Assembly: GCF_004341085.1 (NCBI RefSeq) | Contig: NZ_SLXW01000002.1 | Location: 1,054,001-1,118,000 of the forward strand | Reading direction: 5' to 3' | Source of the DNA: Sphingomonas sp. PP-CE-1G-424 | GTDB taxonomy: Bacteria; Pseudomonadota; Alphaproteobacteria; Sphingomonadales; Sphingomonadaceae | Length of the DNA stretch: 64,000 nucleotides | In this document: piece by piece, positions 26,304 to 34,492 of the stretch | How the letters are laid out: the number at the start of each line of letters is the position of its first letter | How positions within the stretch are numbered: the stretch's first letter is position 1 | Translations under genes and position numbers: made by a program | Notes under the pieces: generated by a model | What the model was told of the DNA's origin: nothing | The model's database searches: none | The model's input: only the letters and a program-made list of their open reading frames with translations

Positions 26304-27788
26304 ATGACCGAACATGTCGACGTGATCGTGGTGGGCGCCGGCATTTCCGGGATCGGCACCGGCTATCACCTGCAGACGCGCTGCCCCGACCGCAGCTACA
26401 TGATCCTCGAGGGCCGGCAATCGATGGGCGGGACGTGGGACCTGTTCCGCTATCCCGGCATCCGCTCCGACTCGGATATGCACACGCTCGGATTCGTCTT
26501 CCACCCCTGGACGGCGGCCAAGTCGATCGCCGACGGCCCCTCAATCCGCGCCTATGTCGAGGAGACGGCGCAAGCGTACGGCATCGACCGCAAGATCCGC
26601 TACGGCCATCACGTGAAGTCCGCTGCGTGGTCGACCGAGGACGCGCGCTGGACGGTCGAAGCGACCGGCCCCGACGGTCCGGTAACGCTGACCTGCAACT
26701 TCCTCTCGATGTGCGCGGGCTATTACAATTACGCCAAGGCCTATTCGCCCGAGTTCGAGGGGGCAGACAGTTTCGCCGGACAGATCGTCCATCCGCAATT
26801 CTGGCCTGAGGACCTCGACTATAGCGGCAAGCGCGTCGTCGTGATCGGCAGCGGCGCAACCGCCGTGACGCTGGTTCCGTCGATGGCGAAGACCGCGGCG
26901 CACGTGACGATGCTCCAGCGCTCGCCGACCTATATCGTCGCGCGGCCGGGCGAGGACGGCGTGGCGAACTGGCTGCGCGGGAAACTGCCGGCAAAGGCTG
27001 CGTATGGCATCACGCGGTGGAAGAACGTGCTGATGGGAATGTTCTTCTACCGGATGGCGCGGAAGAAGCCTGCCGTCGTGAAGGAGCGGATGATCGGCAT
27101 GGTCCGCGATCAGCTCGGCCCCGACTATGACGTTGCGACGCATTTCACCCCGCGCTACAATCCGTGGGATCAGCGCGTGTGCCTCGTGCCCGACGGCGAC
27201 CTGTTCACCGCGATCAACACCGGTACAGCCTCGATCGTCACCGACACGATCGCGCGAATCACGCCCGACGGCATCCATCTCGATTCGGGCAAAGACCTGC
27301 CTGCCGACGTTATCGTCACCGCAACAGGCCTCGAACTGCAACTGATGAGCGGGGTCGCGTTCAGCGTCGACGGCAAGCCGATCGAACTCGCCAGGCGGCT
27401 GCAATATAAGGGGATGATGTTCGACGGCGTGCCGAACCTGTCCTCGACCTTCGGCTACACCAATGCGTCGTGGACGCTGAAGGCGGACCTGACCGCGGTG
27501 TACGTCTGCCGCTTGCTCAACACGATGAAGAAACGTGGGTTGCGGCAAGCGACACCGAAGAACGACGATCCGAGCATGAAGCAGGAGGCGTTCCTGGATT
27601 TCACCTCAGGCTATGTGCAGCGGGCTGCTGCGGCTCTGCCGGTTCAAGGCGAACGCAAGCCGTGGAAGCTGAACCAGAATTACGCGCTGGATCTGCTAGC
27701 GTTGAAGTTCGGCTCGGTCGACGATTCGATGAGGTTCTCGAACTCGGCGACGCTTCATCCGCTACATGCTGGAGTGACGTCGGCCTAA
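26304..27788 (+). CDS. FAD-dependent monooxygenase (Baeyer-Villiger/flavin-containing type)
   Basis: A 494-residue two-dinucleotide-fold flavoprotein with the FAD site DVIVVGAGISGIGTGYHL (residues 6-23), the segment GGTWDLFRYPGIRSDSDMHT, and the NADPH site KRVVVIGSGATAVTL (about 180-194). The pattern resembles EthA-like Baeyer-Villiger monooxygenases, which insert oxygen next to ketones. The substrate is unknown. The start at 26304 follows a GGGAGGA site. It is 69 nt after tamB but functionally unrelated. Confidence 0.87.
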   Translation: MTEHVDVIVVGAGISGIGTGYHLQTRCPDRSYMILEGRQSMGGTWDLFRYPGIRSDSDMHTLGFVFHPWTAAKSIADGPSIRAYVEETAQAYGIDRKIRYGHHVKSAAWSTEDARWTVEATGPDGPVTLTCNFLSMCAGYYNYAKAYSPEFEGADSFAGQIVHPQFWPEDLDYSGKRVVVIGSGATAVTLVPSMAKTAAHVTMLQRSPTYIVARPGEDGVANWLRGKLPAKAAYGITRWKNVLMGMFFYRMARKKPAVVKERMIGMVRDQLGPDYDVATHFTPRYNPWDQRVCLVPDGDLFTAINTGTASIVTDTIARITPDGIHLDSGKDLPADVIVTATGLELQLMSGVAFSVDGKPIELARRLQYKGMMFDGVPNLSSTFGYTNASWTLKADLTAVYVCRLLNTMKKRGLRQATPKNDDPSMKQEAFLDFTSGYVQRAAAALPVQGERKPWKLNQNYALDLLALKFGSVDDSMRFSNSATLHPLHAGVTSA

Positions 27789-27963
27789 CCGTCGATTCGG
27801 CTGGTGAACGAGCGCTGTTCGGCAATGTAATAATAGGAAAACGGAATTGGTGCAATTTGCAGCCAATGAGGTTTTATTTGAAGTAACGTTCGAATGTTTT
27901 ATCAAGGACACGCTTGGACAGCCCTTATCAAAACCCGGTAGCCATTGACTAATAACGGTTAAA

Positions 27964-28019
27964 TGTCGGTCCGGAAACCTGACGCGCCAACTGGTGGCGA
28001 ATCTGTATCCGGACCGACA
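27964..28019 (-). terminator. Long stem-loop after the tiny ORF (possible terminator)
   Basis: The arms TGTCGGTCCGGA (27964-27975) and TCCGGACCGACA (28008-28019) form a perfect 12-bp stem. An inner 5-bp stem CGCCA/TGGCG lies at 27985-27989 and 27995-27999. Read on the minus strand it begins 8 nt after the tiny ORF stop and is followed by only TTT, so it is a weak match to a Rho-independent end. It may instead be a structured RNA element. Confidence 0.5.
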
Positions 28020-28027
28020 AACGTTAT

Positions 28028-28078
28028 TCACCAAGGACGGATGGTGATTCCGAGTACAGAGGCAATGATCTTCAGCAT
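28028..28078 (-). CDS. Tiny ORF encoding a 16-residue hydrophobic peptide
   Basis: The predicted product is MLKIIASVLGITIRPW. It is supported by an ideal ribosome binding site (AAGGGAG at 28086-28092, 7 nt before the ATG), a perfect TATAAT promoter box upstream on the same strand, and hairpins on both sides. The peptide is hydrophobic with a basic residue at each end and no room for a cleavable signal. It is too short for homology by eye and I know no family for it. A competing plus-strand ORF overlaps at 28041-28142. It could be a signalling peptide, leader peptide, small toxin, or part of a dual-function RNA. Confidence 0.45.
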   Translation of the reverse strand: MLKIIASVLGITIRPW

Positions 28079-28094
28079 GTTTATGCTCCCTTAT

Positions 28095-28114
28095 GGGCAC
28101 CGTTACCGGTGCCC
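28095..28114. repeat. Perfect hairpin/dyad in the tiny-ORF leader
   Basis: GGGCACCG-TTAC-CGGTGCCC is a perfect 8-bp stem with a 4-nt loop, just upstream of the tiny ORF ribosome binding site on the minus strand. It may be an RNA hairpin in the leader or a dyad protein-binding site; the sequence does not decide. Confidence 0.65.
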
Positions 28115-28172
28115 GTACAACATATCACTAATGCGGCGTTAAACAATCATCTTTATAGTCTGTTAACCATAC

Positions 28173-28200
28173 ATTATACGTGTGCGTCGTTTGCAGTTAA
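28173..28200 (-). promoter_or_regulatory. Minus-strand promoter for the tiny ORF
   Basis: Read on the minus strand, TTAACT (28200-28195) and a perfect TATAAT (28178-28173) are separated by 16 nt. Transcription would start near 28165 and give a leader of about 85 nt before the tiny ORF. It points away from the EAL gene, so it cannot serve that operon. Confidence 0.5.
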
Positions 28201-28234
28201 GGGTATGTTTAGGGCTCGCCGATAGCACGGCCGG

Positions 28235-29587
28235 ATGAGCGAACATCCGTACTCGCAGATCGAGTGCAGCCCGACGCAACCCGATGCGCGGCTGGTCGAT
28301 CCGGTGTTGCTCGGCGAACTCCGGCAGGACGGGATCTGCGATCGGGCGCTGAACGGTTGGCGGTTCCTGATCCTGGCAGAAATCGCCAACTTTGCAGCGC
28401 TGCGACGCCACCTCGGCAAAGCCCGTTCGGAGACGTTGATCGTCGATTTCGGCGCACGGGTGCGCGAAGCTCTGCCGGACGGGCGCATCGTTGCGGTCGG
28501 TCGCGAAATTCTGGAAATCGCGTTTGAGAGTGGGGCTCGGCTTGCGCTCGATGTCGCGATCGCCGCGCTGGAAGGTGCGTTCGAACGTCCATTCGATATC
28601 GACGGCGAGACCCACGATATCCAGGCACGCCTCGGTGGTGCCGCGGCGGCCCCGCATCGCGACGAGGTTCACCTGATCGAGGCAGCGGAACAGGCTTTGG
28701 CGGAGGCGCGTATCGAGCGCACCCCAGTCGCGCTCGACGTGGCTGGAAGCACGGAGGCAATCGATCGGGCTCAACTCGTCCGGGACTTGCCCGTCGCGAT
28801 CGAAAACGAAGAGCTTTTTCTGCAGTATCAGCCGAAGGTGCACCTCCGGCGGCAGCAGATCACCAGCGTGGAAGCCCTTGTCCGTTGGAACCATCCGACC
28901 CGCGGACTGGTGTTGCCGGGCGACTTCATTCCATTGGCTGAAGAAACCCACGATATCGTCGCGCTGACCCTGTGGACGATCCGTCGATCGATCGAGGACC
29001 AGAAGATATTGTCGCGGGCCGGGCACGATCTACGGGTGTTCATCAATATCTCGGGCGTGCTCCTGGCAGATGCGTGGTTCGTCAGGCAGGCATGTTCGTT
29101 GGTCGAGCAGAGCGGTGCACAACTCGGGTTCGAGATCACCGAAACGTCGGTCATTCGCGATCCCGAAAGCGCGATCGCGAACCTCAAGGTCTTTGCCGAG
29201 ATCGGCATCGTCATCGCAATCGACGACTACGGGGCGGGGTTGTCTTCACTGGCGTATCTCAAGCAATTGCCGGCGCGAGAATTGAAGATCGACAAGCTTT
29301 TCGTCACGCAATTGACGAGTTCGAACCGCGACCCGCTGATCGTTCGCTCGACCATCGATCTCGCGCATGCGCTGGAAATGGAAGTCGTCGCGGAAGGCGT
29401 GGAGACGCCCGCGGCGATGGCGCTCCTGTCGGTGATGGGGTGTGACATGATCCAGGGATTCCTGATCAGTCGTCCGATCAATATCGATGCGCTGATCCAT
29501 TTTCTCGACGACGGCAAGGCGCTGGCGCTGGCCACCGACGTCCGGGCGCCATTCAATCGACTGGCGACCGTGTGGAAGCGCGCCTGA
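28235..29587 (+). CDS. EAL-domain cyclic-di-GMP phosphodiesterase with degenerate N-terminal domain
   Basis: A 450-residue cytoplasmic protein. The C-terminal EAL domain (about 180-435) keeps catalytic signatures: EALVRWNHP (Glu213), FEITETSV, IDDYGAGLSSLAYLK (Asp330, Asp331), the KIDKLF lysine, AEGVET and the final QGF. It therefore probably hydrolyses c-di-GMP to pGpG. The N-terminal about 160 residues look like a GGDEF-type fold without a GGDEF motif, so probably a sensory or dimerisation module. The stop overlaps the start of the kinase gene, indicating a signalling operon. Confidence 0.87.
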   Translation: MSEHPYSQIECSPTQPDARLVDPVLLGELRQDGICDRALNGWRFLILAEIANFAALRRHLGKARSETLIVDFGARVREALPDGRIVAVGREILEIAFESGARLALDVAIAALEGAFERPFDIDGETHDIQARLGGAAAAPHRDEVHLIEAAEQALAEARIERTPVALDVAGSTEAIDRAQLVRDLPVAIENEELFLQYQPKVHLRRQQITSVEALVRWNHPTRGLVLPGDFIPLAEETHDIVALTLWTIRRSIEDQKILSRAGHDLRVFINISGVLLADAWFVRQACSLVEQSGAQLGFEITETSVIRDPESAIANLKVFAEIGIVIAIDDYGAGLSSLAYLKQLPARELKIDKLFVTQLTSSNRDPLIVRSTIDLAHALEMEVVAEGVETPAAMALLSVMGCDMIQGFLISRPINIDALIHFLDDGKALALATDVRAPFNRLATVWKRA

Positions 29588-32064
29588 TCTCCCGCATTCT
29601 TCGAAGTCTCGCCCTAATCATGGTGGTAGTGCTTTTGGGGGGGGCGCCCTCGCCGGCAATGGCAACGCCGCCGTCGCCAGCGAGGGAGGCAAATGAGGGC
29701 TATGCAGACGCTGTCGCTGAGGCGAAAGCCGCAATGCTCATTAATCCTCAGCAGGCGTTGATCAAAGCGATAGAGGCCGAGCGTCTTGGTTCACGGATTG
29801 CGCAGGTCGATGACCGCAGCGTTGCGATCGCTACGGCGCAATGGCTTCAGGGCGAAGCGTATCTGCGGACCAACAAATCGGACATGGCGGAAGCTCCTAT
29901 CGAGAGCGCAATCGCCCAAGTCGCACGGCACCAACCCAAATCAAAGCTTCACGGCGATCTTCTGCTGTCCTTGGGCTGGTTGGACAGCAATCGGGTGCGA
30001 ATGGGCGACGCATTGCGGGATTATCAAGGAGCGTTCGAGATATATCGGAAGCTCAACGATCCCCGCGGGCAGGCGCGTGCTCTCGTCTTCATCGCTTCGC
30101 TGTACGATCAAGCCCGCGAGCAGCAAACTGCGCTGAAATACTTCCAGCAAGCGCTGGACATATACCAGTCTGACGTGAACCTTTCTCTTTCGATCCATAA
30201 TAACCGAGCGCTCTCCCTTGCGTTACTGCGCCGCTACCCGGAGGCGCGAGACGAGCTTGCCAAGGCCCTGTCTATCGCAAAGATTCTTGGAAGTCGGAAC
30301 CTGCTCGAGCAGATCTATATCAATATCGCATGGATCCAGCTCAAGATCGGTAATCTGTCTCGGGCCGAACAAGCGTTGGTATTTGCGCGCAAGGTGGCAG
30401 ACACAAGCGATCTGGGACTTCGAAGCAGATTGTTGGCAACGGATGCGCAAATCTCATTGCAGCGCGGCGATATCGTGCAGGCGCGCGCGTTGATGGTCAG
30501 ATCCTTGGTCGGCCTTAGTCCAACGGACACCGACATGACCTACAGAGATGTCCACCAGACTGCGTACGACATTTATAGCATGATCGGCGATGCGAAGGGC
30601 GCCTTGGGGCAACTTCAAGCCCTTAAGCGAATGGATGACGACGCAACCAAACTGGCGACGGACACCAAGACTGCGCTTATGGCGGCACGGTTCGACTTCG
30701 CTAACCAGGAACTAAAGATAAGCCAGCTCAAGGCGACCGAACTGCAACGGAGCATCGCGTTTGAACGCGCGCATGCGCAGACCCAGCGCTATATGTTTAT
30801 CGGTGCATCGGCCGCGGTGGCGGTGGTGATCGCAATGCTGGCGGTCGGGCTGGTCACGATTCGCCGCAGCCGCGACCGTGTGCGGGCGGCGAACGACGAC
30901 CTCGCCGTGACCAATGATGCGCTCGGCAAAGCGCTTGCCGCCAAGACCGAGTTCCTGGCGACCACGAGCCATGAGATACGGACGCCGCTCAACGGTATTC
31001 TCGGCATGACGCAGGTGATGCTCGCGGATCGGGCGCTCGGGACCGCGATCCGCGACCGCCTCGACATCGTCCACGGCGCCGGTGTCAGGATGCGCGCTCT
31101 GGTCGATGACATTCTCGACGTCGCCAAGATGGAGACGGGGAATTTGACGATCGAGTCCGCGCCGTTCGATCTTCGCGCGACGGTGATCGACGCGACCCGG
31201 ATGTGGGACGAGCAGGCCCGTGCCAAGGGATTGTCGTTCGTCGTCGACCTGGACGGCTGTCCGGACATGATCATGGGTGATGCTGCGCGAGTCCGACAGA
31301 TCGTGTTCAACCTGCTGTCGAACGCGCTCAAGTTCACGACGGCGGGCGCAGTGGCGCTGACGATCGACGTCGCGACCGACGATCGGCTCCGCATTGCCGT
31401 CACGGATTCGGGTATCGGCATCTCGCCGGACAAGTTCGAGGAGATATTCGAATCGTTCAAACAGGCCGATGCGGGCACGACGCGGCAATTCGGCGGTACC
31501 GGGCTCGGTCTCTCGATCTGCCGCAATCTGGCGCGTGCGATGGGCGGCGAGGTGTCGGTCGGCAGCGCGATCGGTCGCGGCGCGACGTTCACGTTGACGC
31601 TCCCCTTGATCCGCGCCGAACCTATCGCGATCACCGAACGCTGCGCCGTTGAGGGCACGGTAACGCTGGTGCTCGATCGCAACCCGATCACCCGCAGCAT
31701 GTTCACGACGTTGCTCACGCCGCGTTGTGGTCCGGTCGGGTGCGCGACGTCGGTCGACGAAGCCATCGCAAGACTTGATCTGGGTAATGTCGCGCGCGTG
31801 CTGATCGACGACGCGACGGTACGAGGGCAGGGCGATCATATCGCAGCGCTGACGCGGATCGCCTACGCAGCCGCATCGGCATGTGTTGAAACGACGTTGC
31901 TCTGGCCCATTTCGGCTGATCGGGAACGCGAGGAATTGCTCGCGACAGGGATCACGCGCGTCGTGGCAAAGCCGGTCAGCGGGGCCGATCTTATCGCGGC
32001 AGTTTTACATGGATCAGTTTTAAAAAACCACTCAATTCCTGACCTTGTATCTCACGCTGCATGA
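29572..32064 (+). CDS. Hybrid sensor histidine kinase with TPR sensor region
   Basis: An 830-residue membrane kinase starting with GTG at 29572, overlapping the EAL gene by 16 nt. Order: signal sequence/anchor (about 1-32), a helical TPR-like region (about 45-400, e.g. LKYFQQALDIYQ), a membrane segment (YMFIGASAAVAVVIAMLAVG, about 403-422), a coiled linker, HisKA with His467 in TTSHEIRTPLNG, HATPase_c with NLLSNALKF (Asn580, Asn584), DSGIGIS and FGGTGLGLSI, then a C-terminal receiver-like domain (about 690-820) that lacks the usual acidic pair (LVLDRNPIT) but keeps LIDDAT and AKP. Signal and target are unknown. Confidence 0.88.
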   Translation: MEARLISRILRSLALIMVVVLLGGAPSPAMATPPSPAREANEGYADAVAEAKAAMLINPQQALIKAIEAERLGSRIAQVDDRSVAIATAQWLQGEAYLRTNKSDMAEAPIESAIAQVARHQPKSKLHGDLLLSLGWLDSNRVRMGDALRDYQGAFEIYRKLNDPRGQARALVFIASLYDQAREQQTALKYFQQALDIYQSDVNLSLSIHNNRALSLALLRRYPEARDELAKALSIAKILGSRNLLEQIYINIAWIQLKIGNLSRAEQALVFARKVADTSDLGLRSRLLATDAQISLQRGDIVQARALMVRSLVGLSPTDTDMTYRDVHQTAYDIYSMIGDAKGALGQLQALKRMDDDATKLATDTKTALMAARFDFANQELKISQLKATELQRSIAFERAHAQTQRYMFIGASAAVAVVIAMLAVGLVTIRRSRDRVRAANDDLAVTNDALGKALAAKTEFLATTSHEIRTPLNGILGMTQVMLADRALGTAIRDRLDIVHGAGVRMRALVDDILDVAKMETGNLTIESAPFDLRATVIDATRMWDEQARAKGLSFVVDLDGCPDMIMGDAARVRQIVFNLLSNALKFTTAGAVALTIDVATDDRLRIAVTDSGIGISPDKFEEIFESFKQADAGTTRQFGGTGLGLSICRNLARAMGGEVSVGSAIGRGATFTLTLPLIRAEPIAITERCAVEGTVTLVLDRNPITRSMFTTLLTPRCGPVGCATSVDEAIARLDLGNVARVLIDDATVRGQGDHIAALTRIAYAAASACVETTLLWPISADREREELLATGITRVVAKPVSGADLIAAVLHGSVLKNHSIPDLVSHAA

Positions 32065-32128
32065 CGCGTAGACGTAGCGGCATGACGGTCCTTTCGCCTC
32101 CTTTCAAACGCCCCTCGCGACCTACCTC

Positions 32129-32521
32129 GTGAACGTCCTTTTCATCGAAGACGACCGGATGAACCGGCGTGTTGTCAAAGACATGCTCGACGTCGCCGGG
32201 GCGACGATGGTCGAAGCGGAGAGCGCCGAAATCGGCTTGAAGATCCTCGATGACGACGAGTTCGCGATCGTGCTGGTCGATCTGCGAATGCCCGGCATGG
32301 ATGGGATAACCGCGATTCGGCATATCCGCGCCCGAGGTGATGCAAAGGCGGTCGTGCCGATCATCGTCGTCACGGCGGATATCGCGCCCGACCTGCGCCA
32401 GCGATGCCTTGCCGCGGGAGCGGACGACGTGATCTTCAAGCCGGTCGCGATGGATGCGCTGTTCGATGCGATGGGACGCATCCTAGCGCGCGCCGCGGAG
32501 GGCGACGGGCTGATCGCCTAG
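32129..32521 (+). CDS. Stand-alone response regulator receiver (CheY-like)
   Basis: A 130-residue single receiver domain: acidic pair in FIEDDRMNRR, phosphorylation Asp in VLVDLRMPGMDG (about residue 51), Thr in VVTADI and Lys in IFKPVA. It has no output domain, so it probably relays phosphate or acts by binding a partner. It starts with GTG 64 nt after the kinase and is the likely receiver for it, replacing the degenerate one fused to the kinase. Its stop shares a CTAG with the convergent methyltransferase stop. Confidence 0.87.
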   Translation: MNVLFIEDDRMNRRVVKDMLDVAGATMVEAESAEIGLKILDDDEFAIVLVDLRMPGMDGITAIRHIRARGDAKAVVPIIVVTADIAPDLRQRCLAAGADDVIFKPVAMDALFDAMGRILARAAEGDGLIA

Positions 32522-33354
32522 CGGTTGAGCGCGTCGCCCAGCGATGCCGTCGCGCTGCCGCGTCTAGCGGGCTTGGGTTGCGAGGGATCGGGCGACCAGC
32601 CGGTCAGGAAGACGATCTGGAAGGTCTCCCGCGTTCTTCCCGTATCGTCGGCAGCGTCCGCAAATGCGGCGAACGTCCGGGCGAGGACGTCGCGTGTCAG
32701 GGGCTGGCGTTGCGCGAGCATATTGTTCGCCGCCATGCCGCGCAGATCGGCGAACACGCGGCTCAGATCGGCGTAGCGGACATCGAGCGTCTCGACATCG
32801 GCTACCGGCAACGCGAAGCCGGCGCGCATCAGCAGGTCCCCTGCCGACCGCACGTCGATCTGTGGATGAAGACGCGCCGCGGGGCGTTCGCTCTCGCCGA
32901 TCCGCAACGCCGCACGGAGCGCGTGCAAGCTCCCCGCGCCGACGAACGCGCCGAGAAACAGCCCGTCCGGACGCAGCACGCGTCGGATGAGAGCAAGCGC
33001 GCCTGGCAGGTCGTTGACCTGGTCGAGCACGCCGGCGCTGACCACCAGATCGAACGTCGCGTCGGCGAACGGCAGGCGATCCTCGTCGGCCTGTACCCCG
33101 CCGGTTCGTGCGGCAAATGCGAAGCCCGCGTCGCACCGCACCACGCGGGCGCCCGGCGGCGGCGAGAATGCGCCATCGAAACACCCTAGGTCGAGGATGT
33201 CGGTGAACGGGCGGGTGACCGCGTCGAGCCGCTCGGCGATTCCGTCGAGCATCGTATCGCGAAGAAATGCATGATCGGCATAATCGGGGGCGGCGCGGTC
33301 GCGACGCAGGCGACGCGCGGCGCGGTCGAAGATTTCGGGAGGGCTGTCTGACAC
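32518..33354 (-). CDS. SAM-dependent methyltransferase (BioC/NDUFAF5-like)
   Basis: A 278-residue class I methyltransferase with the SAM-binding DILDLGCFDGAFS motif and LPFADATFDLVVSAGVLDQV, the post-I region. It resembles the alphaproteobacterial NDUFAF5/BioC-like group found next to comF and glutaredoxin genes. The GTG at 33354 (SDSPPEIFDRAARRLRRDRA follows) matches the usual N-terminus; upstream in-frame sequence is antisense to comF. The true substrate is unknown; a biotin or complex-I assembly role is possible by analogy only. Confidence 0.82.
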   Translation of the reverse strand: MSDSPPEIFDRAARRLRRDRAAPDYADHAFLRDTMLDGIAERLDAVTRPFTDILDLGCFDGAFSPPPGARVVRCDAGFAFAARTGGVQADEDRLPFADATFDLVVSAGVLDQVNDLPGALALIRRVLRPDGLFLGAFVGAGSLHALRAALRIGESERPAARLHPQIDVRSAGDLLMRAGFALPVADVETLDVRYADLSRVFADLRGMAANNMLAQRQPLTRDVLARTFAAFADAADDTGRTRETFQIVFLTGWSPDPSQPKPARRGSATASLGDALNR

Positions 33355-33444
33355 GACCGCGCTTGTGCCGTGGTCGGGCTTCCACGACAAGGTCTCGCAG
33401 GGAAGCCAGACGGGAGCGGGTCTCAGGGCGGGGAGAGATACGGC

Positions 33445-34164
33445 ATGACCAGACCGTTTCGCCGGATCATCGGCCTCGCGTTGCCGCCGCGCTGTGGCGG
33501 CTGCGGGACACCCGTCGCCGAGGATCATCGGTTCTGCGCGATCTGCTGGAGCAGCCTGCGGTTTCTCGGACCGCCCTGGTGCGTGGCGTGCAACCGCCCG
33601 TTCGCCTTCGATCGCGGCGAGGGCGTCGTCTGCGCACCATGCCTCGCCGAGCCGCCACGGCATGCCGGTGTCCGCGCCGCGGTCGCCTACGGACCCATCG
33701 CAAGCAGCCTCGTGCTGCGGCTCAAATATGGCGGCCGGATCGCTTTTGCCGAGACGATGGCGCGGCATATGAATCGCCTGATGCCCGATGATGCCGACCT
33801 GCTCGTGCCGGTGCCGCTGTACCGATGGCGGATCTGGTCGCGGGGGTTCAACCAAGCGGCGCTGATCGCCCGATCGGTGGCGGCATTATCCAGCGTCACC
33901 CATGATTGCGATGTGCTCGTCCGGACGCGGCGGACGCTCGTGCTGCGGGGACTGGGAGGGAAAGCGCGCGCGAAGGCGGTCGCGGGTGCATTCGCCGTTT
34001 GCGCGCCCGATCGGGTTCGGGGGCGGTCGGTCGTGCTCGTCGACGACGTGTATACCAGCGGCGCGACCACGGACGGCTGTACGCGCGTCTTGCTCAAGGC
34101 GGGCGCGCGATCCGTCACGATATTGTGCTGGGCGCGCGTGCTGTCTCCGACGGCCAGCGATTGA
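33445..34164 (+). CDS. comF: ComF family phosphoribosyltransferase-like protein
   Basis: A 239-residue protein with an N-terminal zinc-ribbon of paired cysteines (CGGCG, CAIC, CVAC, CAPC; residues about 18-70) and a C-terminal PRTase domain with VVLVDDVYTSGATTDG, the PRPP-binding loop. ComF-type proteins are linked to DNA uptake or recombination, with unclear chemistry. The start at 33445 follows GGGAG and is preferred to the longer in-frame ORF. It is divergent from the methyltransferase gene across 90 nt. Confidence 0.9.
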   Translation: MTRPFRRIIGLALPPRCGGCGTPVAEDHRFCAICWSSLRFLGPPWCVACNRPFAFDRGEGVVCAPCLAEPPRHAGVRAAVAYGPIASSLVLRLKYGGRIAFAETMARHMNRLMPDDADLLVPVPLYRWRIWSRGFNQAALIARSVAALSSVTHDCDVLVRTRRTLVLRGLGGKARAKAVAGAFAVCAPDRVRGRSVVLVDDVYTSGATTDGCTRVLLKAGARSVTILCWARVLSPTASD

Positions 34165-34237
34165 TCCACGCCGAATTGACCGTCCAATTTACCGGCGCCG
34201 AGTTGACAGCGCTCGGCGGAAACCACATCTCCGGCGC

Positions 34238-34492
34238 ATGGCAAAAGTAGAAATCTATACCAAGGCGTTCTGCCCGTACTGCACGCGCGCGCTGAAACTT
34301 CTCGCCTCGAAGGGCGTCGAACCCGAGCAGTTCGACGTGACGATGGGCGGCCCGAAGAAAGCCGAGATGGTCGAGCGCTCGGGCGGTCGCAACACGATGC
34401 CGCAGGTCTTTATCGACGGCAAGCATATCGGCGGATCGGACGACCTTGCGGCGCTCGACGCAAAGGGCGGTCTCGACGCTCTGCTGGCCTGA
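34238..34492 (+). CDS. grxC: Glutaredoxin 3 (GrxC)
   Basis: An 84-residue dithiol glutaredoxin with active site CPYC (residues 12-15) and the cis-Pro TMPQVFIDGKHIGGSDDL region that binds glutathione. It reduces mixed disulfides in the cytosol. It ends in a TGATG overlap with the nitrilase-family gene, indicating coupling. The start at 34238 matches the canonical N-terminus (MAKVEIYTKAFCPYC). Confidence 0.93.
   Translation: MAKVEIYTKAFCPYCTRALKLLASKGVEPEQFDVTMGGPKKAEMVERSGGRNTMPQVFIDGKHIGGSDDLAALDAKGGLDALLA

Larger units (their letters stand above)
27789..28234. other. AT-richer intergenic region with hairpins and a tiny ORF
   Basis: This 446-nt gap separates the monooxygenase from the EAL gene and is visibly less GC-rich than the genes around it. 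It holds a long stem-loop (27964-28019), a 16-codon minus-strand ORF (28028-28078), a perfect 8-bp hairpin (28095-28114) and a minus-strand promoter (28173-28200). The first 170 nt (27789-27960) show no gene I can support. No clear promoter for the plus-strand EAL gene is seen. Confidence 0.6.

Noticed and set aside
28041..28142. 33-codon plus-strand ORF overlapping the tiny minus-strand ORF
   Set aside because: It has an AAGGA site but no promoter on that strand and a composition without pattern; the minus-strand ORF has a fuller set of signals. It is not excluded outright.
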